A stretch of 8,315 bases of DNA, from positions 1-8,315 of the forward strand of contig JAGHTD010000057.1 of the NCBI GenBank assembly GCA_018065475.1. Reading direction: 5' to 3'. The translations under genes were made by a program, and so were the position numbers. This document shows, piece after piece, positions 4,773 to 8,315 of this stretch (position 1 is the first letter of the stretch; each line of letters opens with the position of its first letter). The DNA comes from Candidatus Colimorpha enterica. GTDB taxonomy: Bacteria; Bacillota; Clostridia; Oscillospirales; CAG-272. The notes below the pieces were generated by a model. The model had not been told where the DNA came from, ran no database searches, and was given only the letters and a program-made list of their open reading frames with translations.

Positions 4773-5756
4773 ATGGGAAAGATCTCAACGCCTGAATTAC
4801 TTGATAAATATTTTGAAAGCGTAGCCGGAACATCTGCGGCAAAGGTAAGATCGCAAATAGACAAGCCCGAACTTTACGAATATGAAAAGAAAATCGGCAA
4901 AGAGCTGATTGATATGAATGTCGATGATTTATTCGGGTTGATATTTGAATTGAGAAATAAGCGTAAAGGTGTGGAAGTGTCATTTCTTGTTTCACACTCG
5001 GGACTTGATCAGATAACGACGCAGTTAAGGGCAATTTTCAATTATTATATTGACAATATTGAACTGATACGAAACCCTCTCAATGACAAACGGATGAAGG
5101 GAAAGGAAGCGACCAAAAGACTTGCCGAAGGACGTGAGCCGTTCAGATGGGAAATTGTCGCAAGGATCATCAGTGACCTTCACAAGGATTTTGACACCGA
5201 TAAAGCGGATTATCTCGAACTCATACTGCTTTTGTTCTACAACGGGTTTATGAAAGCGGAGGAAATCGTAGAAACGACGGGAGATATGGTTGACCACGAA
5301 AGCAAAACGATCAATTTGCCCGACAGAGTGATCAGACTTTCCGACAGGTGCTATGAGCTTCTTATGAAGTTTGACTCCATGGAAACAATAGAGGGGTGGA
5401 GAGGCATTTTTGCCCTTGCAAGCTGGAATGGCAGTATCTTCAAGTTCATTGTCAGACCGAAAAACATAAGCGAATTGAACGATAGACCAATAACGTCAAT
5501 GTGTGATATAATCAATAGGTATATCGCAAATGACATCAACGACAGATACAATACAAAAATCAATTATTACATTTTGTATATGCTTGGCTTTTACGATTAT
5601 ATCGTCAGCAAGTACGGCGAGGAAAGAACCAATCAGATGATAACCTCGTATCGTAATTCAGATGACGTTGCGGCTTTGTCCGTTCTTGCGAGAGAATACG
5701 GTGTGAAAGTTGACAACGTAACGCATCTTAAAAGGTATTTAAGACCGTTTATGTGA
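4773..5756 (+). CDS. Tyrosine-recombinase-like protein, probably catalytically inactive; function unknown
   Basis: This 327-residue cytoplasmic protein has no signal peptide or membrane helix. Residues 5-105 resemble the helical core-binding domain of phage-type integrases, ending in ITTQLRAIFNYYIDN and a terminal NP (101-102) like the usual 'inrrlsalrsffnYl...NP'. Residues 125-327 follow the layout of the catalytic domain: LELILLLFYNGFMKAEEI (148-165) occupies the place of the box with 'TGLRxxE', followed by a DHESKTINLPD strand and VIRLSDRCYELL (187-198). The expected Arg is Met160 (with Lys161 next), and no convincing HxxR, GH/W or catalytic-Tyr box is visible towards the C-terminus. It may bind DNA without cutting it. 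The start at 4773 is set by the promoter, with a modest GAGAG at 4759-4763. Codon use is visibly richer in A/T than both flanking operons, suggesting horizontal acquisition. The family assignment is by pattern only. Confidence 0.6.
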   Translation: MGKISTPELLDKYFESVAGTSAAKVRSQIDKPELYEYEKKIGKELIDMNVDDLFGLIFELRNKRKGVEVSFLVSHSGLDQITTQLRAIFNYYIDNIELIRNPLNDKRMKGKEATKRLAEGREPFRWEIVARIISDLHKDFDTDKADYLELILLLFYNGFMKAEEIVETTGDMVDHESKTINLPDRVIRLSDRCYELLMKFDSMETIEGWRGIFALASWNGSIFKFIVRPKNISELNDRPITSMCDIINRYIANDINDRYNTKINYYILYMLGFYDYIVSKYGEERTNQMITSYRNSDDVAALSVLAREYGVKVDNVTHLKRYLRPFM

Positions 5757-5787
5757 AAAAAACGGGACTGTGTCACAGTCCCGTTTT
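5757..5787. terminator. Bidirectional terminator between convergent genes
   Basis: Stem 5761-5770 pairs with 5776-5785 around a 5-nt loop, flanked by an A-run (5756-5762) and a shorter T-run (5784-5787). On the minus strand it has a 7-T tract and ends the ABC operon, whose stop codon is at 5800-5802. On the plus strand it directly follows the recombinase-like gene. Confidence 0.88.
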
Positions 5788-5799
5788 ACTTTTATGAAA

Positions 5800-7422
5800 T
5801 TACAGTTCCTTGAACATCTTTTCGCACTTGGCGCTGCCGAGCCATTTGATCTCGGCGAAGGTGGCGGCGGCGAGGAGAATATCGCAGAGCAGGAGGAAGA
5901 GATAAGCCGGCATACACGCTTTGAGCACGAAGACGTAAAGCGCGGCGAAGAGCGGGAAGAAGATCATACCTCCGAGAAGTGAAACCATGACCGAGGTACT
6001 TGCCTTGATCGGCTCCGCCTCGTTGCTCCATTCCATTTTCGGCAGGAGCAGGTTGAGAGAAACGCCGTTTACCGAATGGAAGACGGTATAGATGACGGCG
6101 GTCAGCACGAGAGAGAACGCCGAGAGGGCGTCAAACGACATTACGGCTGATATGACCGTTGACATCACGGCGACGCAGGGAAGCGTCAGCAGTATCTCAA
6201 AGACGTATTTTGCCTTGAAAACGCTCTTTGCCTTGATCGGAGCGGTTTTGAGGATCGAGATGTTCTCTCCTTCAAGGGAGATCGACGGCGCGGCGGTGTC
6301 GATCGTTGCGGCGATAAGGCAGACGACCGCTTCGGCGACTATGAGAACGTACTCGTTTATCTGCGACAGCCCGATACCCATTGCGAGAAGCGTCGAATAG
6401 ATGTTTCCGACGTCCTTCGCCTTGATTATGAGGATGACGGATGCGGCAAGCCCCATAATGATACCCAGACCGCAGTTGAGCATATAGGCGGAGCTTCCGA
6501 CGAAACGCTTTGCCTCTTTTTTGAGGAGCGCGGCGTCAACGCTCTTTTTCTTCATCTCACCGTTCTTCGCCTTGCCGGATGCGACCGCTTCGGTGGCCGT
6601 CACAGTCTTTCTGAACGAGGCGAGGATAAAGGCATAGACCGCGCCGAATATGACGGCGGAGAGCAGGAAGAAGAACAGGAAGGAGAGCACGTCTCCGGTG
6701 CAGGCATGGCCCATAAAGCGGATCGGAGCGAAGTACCAGTTTTCCTCTATCTTTTCGCCGAGCATAATGCTCGCTTCAACGAGCTTCGACAGATAGGTGT
6801 TTATGTTGAAATAAACGTAGTAGTAGATACCGAGGAAAAGGAGAATGACGAAGGTGGTTACGACGCTCTTGTTCTTCAGTTTCTTGCTGATCGAGGCGAT
6901 GAGCTTTCCGAGAAGGGAAGAAAGCGCGGTGGTGATGAGGGCGAGGCAGAATATGATGAGGATCGATAACACGATCTCTGCCGCCTTCAACCTTCCTGCT
7001 TCTATCCTCTTGACGATCATCGCGGGGATGATCGGAAGGGCGGAGTAGAGAAGGGAGAGCAGGAACAGCGGGCAGACCCTTGAAAAGACGATCTCGTTTG
7101 CCGTCAGAGGCATTGAGAGGAGCAGGTCGTTGTCCTTGGTGTTGTAGATCATCGACGACGCGAGGAACGCGTTGAAGATTATTCCTATCGCCAGAGCGAC
7201 GATACATATCATGGTGTAATAGAGCCAGTCGAGGCCGAGCGGGAGGACGACGGACGAAAGGGCGTGCGCCATACCTGCGAAGGCAAAGCCGACCGACACG
7301 ATGACGAGGAACCAGATGAACGCCATGAATATCGGCATTCCTTTCCCGCCTTTTTTATTCTTTCCCGAGATCGAGGTAAGAAAGGCGAGGAGGTTCTTTT
7401 TAAGCAGGGCTTTAATTCTCAT
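5800..7422 (-). CDS. ABC-2-like transporter permease, about 12 membrane segments
   Basis: This 540-residue integral membrane protein is the probable partner of the ATPase encoded just upstream. After a basic N-terminus (LKKNLLAFLTSISGKNKKGGKG) there are about twelve hydrophobic segments, near 31-54, 68-90, 114-136, 149-172, 187-206, 246-270, 315-334, 356-376, 410-429, 431-450, 478-500 and 505-525. Two soluble segments look conserved in large clostridial ABC exporters: KDNDLLLSMPLT (96-107) and SISLEGENISILKTAPI (380-396). Its size suggests two fused six-helix halves, so it may act as a single-chain permease with an ATPase dimer. I chose the ATG at 7420-7422, which overlaps the ATPase stop by 11 nt. 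The longer reading frame would start with a TTG inside the ATPase. The substrate is unknown. Confidence 0.85.
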   Translation of the reverse strand: MRIKALLKKNLLAFLTSISGKNKKGGKGMPIFMAFIWFLVIVSVGFAFAGMAHALSSVVLPLGLDWLYYTMICIVALAIGIIFNAFLASSMIYNTKDNDLLLSMPLTANEIVFSRVCPLFLLSLLYSALPIIPAMIVKRIEAGRLKAAEIVLSILIIFCLALITTALSSLLGKLIASISKKLKNKSVVTTFVILLFLGIYYYVYFNINTYLSKLVEASIMLGEKIEENWYFAPIRFMGHACTGDVLSFLFFFLLSAVIFGAVYAFILASFRKTVTATEAVASGKAKNGEMKKKSVDAALLKKEAKRFVGSSAYMLNCGLGIIMGLAASVILIIKAKDVGNIYSTLLAMGIGLSQINEYVLIVAEAVVCLIAATIDTAAPSISLEGENISILKTAPIKAKSVFKAKYVFEILLTLPCVAVMSTVISAVMSFDALSAFSLVLTAVIYTVFHSVNGVSLNLLLPKMEWSNEAEPIKASTSVMVSLLGGMIFFPLFAALYVFVLKACMPAYLFLLLCDILLAAATFAEIKWLGSAKCEKMFKEL

Positions 7423-8125
7423 TGCCTTCGAGCTCCAGGAATACCGTTTCAAGCGATGAATCGCCGGTGACCTCGTCGGTCTTGCCTGCCTTGATGAGTT
7501 TGCCGTCCTTTATGATCGCGATCTCGTCGCAGAGCTTTTCGGCGACCTCGAGGACGTGGGTGGAGAAGAATATTGCTCCTCCCTCGTCGCAGATCTCGCG
7601 CATAATGAGCTTGAGCTTGTGGGCGGCTATCGGGTCAAGTCCCACGAAGGGCTCGTCCATTATCAATAGCTTCGGCTTGTGGATAAGGGCGGAGATGACG
7701 GCGAGCTTCTGCTTCATACCGTGTGAATAGGTAGAGATCTGATTCGGGAGCTTGTCGTAGATCTCAAACTCCTTTGCGTATTTCTCCGCGAGCTCTTTTC
7801 TTTCGCCCGTGGGGACTTCGTAGATGTCGGAAATGAAGGAAATGTAATCCCATCCCGTCATATAGGAGTAGAGATCGGGGTTGTCGGGGATGTAGGCAAA
7901 GAGCTTTTTGCACTCTATCGGATCGGCGATGATATCCTTTCCGCCGACCGTGATACGTCCCTCGTCGAAGGACATGATCCCCGTCGCCGCCTTTATGGTC
8001 GTGGTTTTTCCGGCGCCGTTGTGGCCGATGAAGCCGTAAATGGTGCCGGGCTTGACGTGTAAGCTGAGGTCGTCAACGGCTTTCTTTTCGCCGTATTTCT
8101 TTGTCAGGTGTTCAATAATAAGCAT
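7412..8125 (-). CDS. ABC transporter ATP-binding protein
   Basis: This 237-residue cytoplasmic nucleotide-binding subunit powers the downstream permease. All core motifs are present: Walker A GHNGAGKT (34-41), signature YSHGMKQ (133-139, a variant of LSGGQ typical of ABC-2 exporters), Walker B LLIMDEP (153-159, catalytic Glu158), D-loop GLDP (162-165) and switch His190 (STH). The Q-loop region reads YIPDNPDLY (78-86), with Asp/Asn where Gln is usual, again common in ABC-2-type ATPases. AAGGA at 8135-8139 lies 9 nt before the ATG. It follows the ribbon-helix-helix gene by 13 nt and overlaps the permease by 11 nt, so all three are co-transcribed. The overall type resembles drug, lantibiotic or Na+ exporters (CcmA/NatA-like), but the substrate cannot be inferred. 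Confidence 0.95.
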   Translation of the reverse strand: MLIIEHLTKKYGEKKAVDDLSLHVKPGTIYGFIGHNGAGKTTTIKAATGIMSFDEGRITVGGKDIIADPIECKKLFAYIPDNPDLYSYMTGWDYISFISDIYEVPTGERKELAEKYAKEFEIYDKLPNQISTYSHGMKQKLAVISALIHKPKLLIMDEPFVGLDPIAAHKLKLIMREICDEGGAIFFSTHVLEVAEKLCDEIAIIKDGKLIKAGKTDEVTGDSSLETVFLELEGNEN

Positions 8126-8138
8126 TTCAATATATCCT

Positions 8139-8315
8139 TTACTTGATATCGAGTTCCGGCGGAACGTCGATCTCTTCGGAGACGTACTTTCCGTCCTTTT
8201 TTCTTTGCCTTACGCATTCTGTCAGGAGGTACTCTATCTGCCCGTTGAGGGAGCGGAAATCGTCCTCAGCCCAGGCGGCGAGGGCGGCGTAGAGCTTTTC
8301 CGACAGGCGCAGAGG
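8139..8315 (-). CDS. Ribbon-helix-helix (Arc-type) DNA-binding protein, partial (start beyond window)
   Basis: The last 58 residues are visible and probably only the first ten or so are missing. PLRLSEKLYAALAAWAEDD (1-19 of the visible part) has the form of the Arc-like beta strand (alternating residues) and first helix. FRSLNGQIEYLLTECVRQRKK (20-40) matches the turn and second helix, where 'RS-N-I-LL' is the common pattern. A polar tail ends EIDVPPELDIK. Such proteins bind operator DNA as dimers. It lies 13 nt upstream of the ABC ATPase gene on the same strand, which makes it the candidate regulator of this operon, in the place where GntR-type regulators sit in ytr-like operons. An antitoxin role is an alternative, but no toxin gene is visible. 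Confidence 0.7.
   Translation of the reverse strand, partial: PLRLSEKLYAALAAWAEDDFRSLNGQIEYLLTECVRQRKKDGKYVSEEIDVPPELDIK

Noticed and set aside
6776..7207. 143-codon minus-strand open frame within the permease gene
   Set aside because: The Arg/His/Pro-rich product is an alternative-frame shadow of the permease, which has a continuous membrane-protein pattern.
7423..7452. Ten-residue N-terminal extension of the permease
   Set aside because: It would need a TTG start inside the ATPase gene without a suitable site. The ATG at 7422 with an 11-nt overlap is the usual arrangement of coupled ABC genes.
1..8315. CRISPR array, tRNA, rRNA, riboswitch or insertion sequence
   Set aside because: No regularly spaced direct repeats, cloverleaf with CCA-type end, conserved rRNA or riboswitch core, or transposase gene was seen on either strand.

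Overview
The window looks like chromosomal DNA from an anaerobic, probably gut-associated member of the Firmicutes (Clostridia). The signs are AT-rich intergenic regions with near-consensus sigma-70/SigA promoters at 17-bp spacing, AGGTGA-type ribosome binding sites, GC-richer genes, compact rho-independent terminators, and a biotin-dependent sodium-pump decarboxylase typical of fermenting anaerobes. The lineage is inferred from style and gene content; no rRNA or other marker is present.

Layout from left to right. (1) Positions 1-200, minus strand: the start of a secreted lipoprotein with a GQSN motif, probably a sialate O-acetylesterase/SGNH-type esterase, with a consensus promoter at 231-259. 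(2) Positions 201-562: no gene. This stretch holds that promoter, two inverted copies of a 25-bp hairpin-like repeat, and the birA terminator. (3) Positions 563-1225, minus strand: monofunctional biotin-protein ligase (birA). (4) Positions 1226-1362: a divergent promoter region whose two -35 boxes sit inside one inverted repeat. (5) Positions 1363-4628, plus strand: a tight four-gene operon encoding a membrane gamma-type subunit, a separate biotin carrier protein, the sodium-translocating beta subunit, and an oxaloacetate/pyruvate-type carboxyltransferase without its own biotin domain. A strong terminator follows at 4639-4669. (6) Positions 4773-5756, plus strand: a visibly AT-richer single gene with its own promoter and terminator. 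Its protein is laid out like a tyrosine recombinase but appears to lack the catalytic residues. (7) Positions 5800 to the right edge, minus strand: an operon of a small ribbon-helix-helix protein (partial), an ABC ATPase and a polytopic ABC permease, ending at a terminator shared with gene 6.

How the genes fit together: BirA would attach biotin to Lys77 of the carrier protein. The alpha subunit would move a carboxyl group from a 2-oxoacid such as oxaloacetate to that biotin. The beta subunit, anchored with gamma in the membrane, would decarboxylate carboxybiotin and export Na+. The modifying enzyme and the complex it modifies are thus transcribed divergently from one control region. The ABC operon is a separate unit that probably exports an unknown substrate or confers resistance, with the ribbon-helix-helix protein as candidate regulator. 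The least explained element is the recombinase-like orphan between the two operons.
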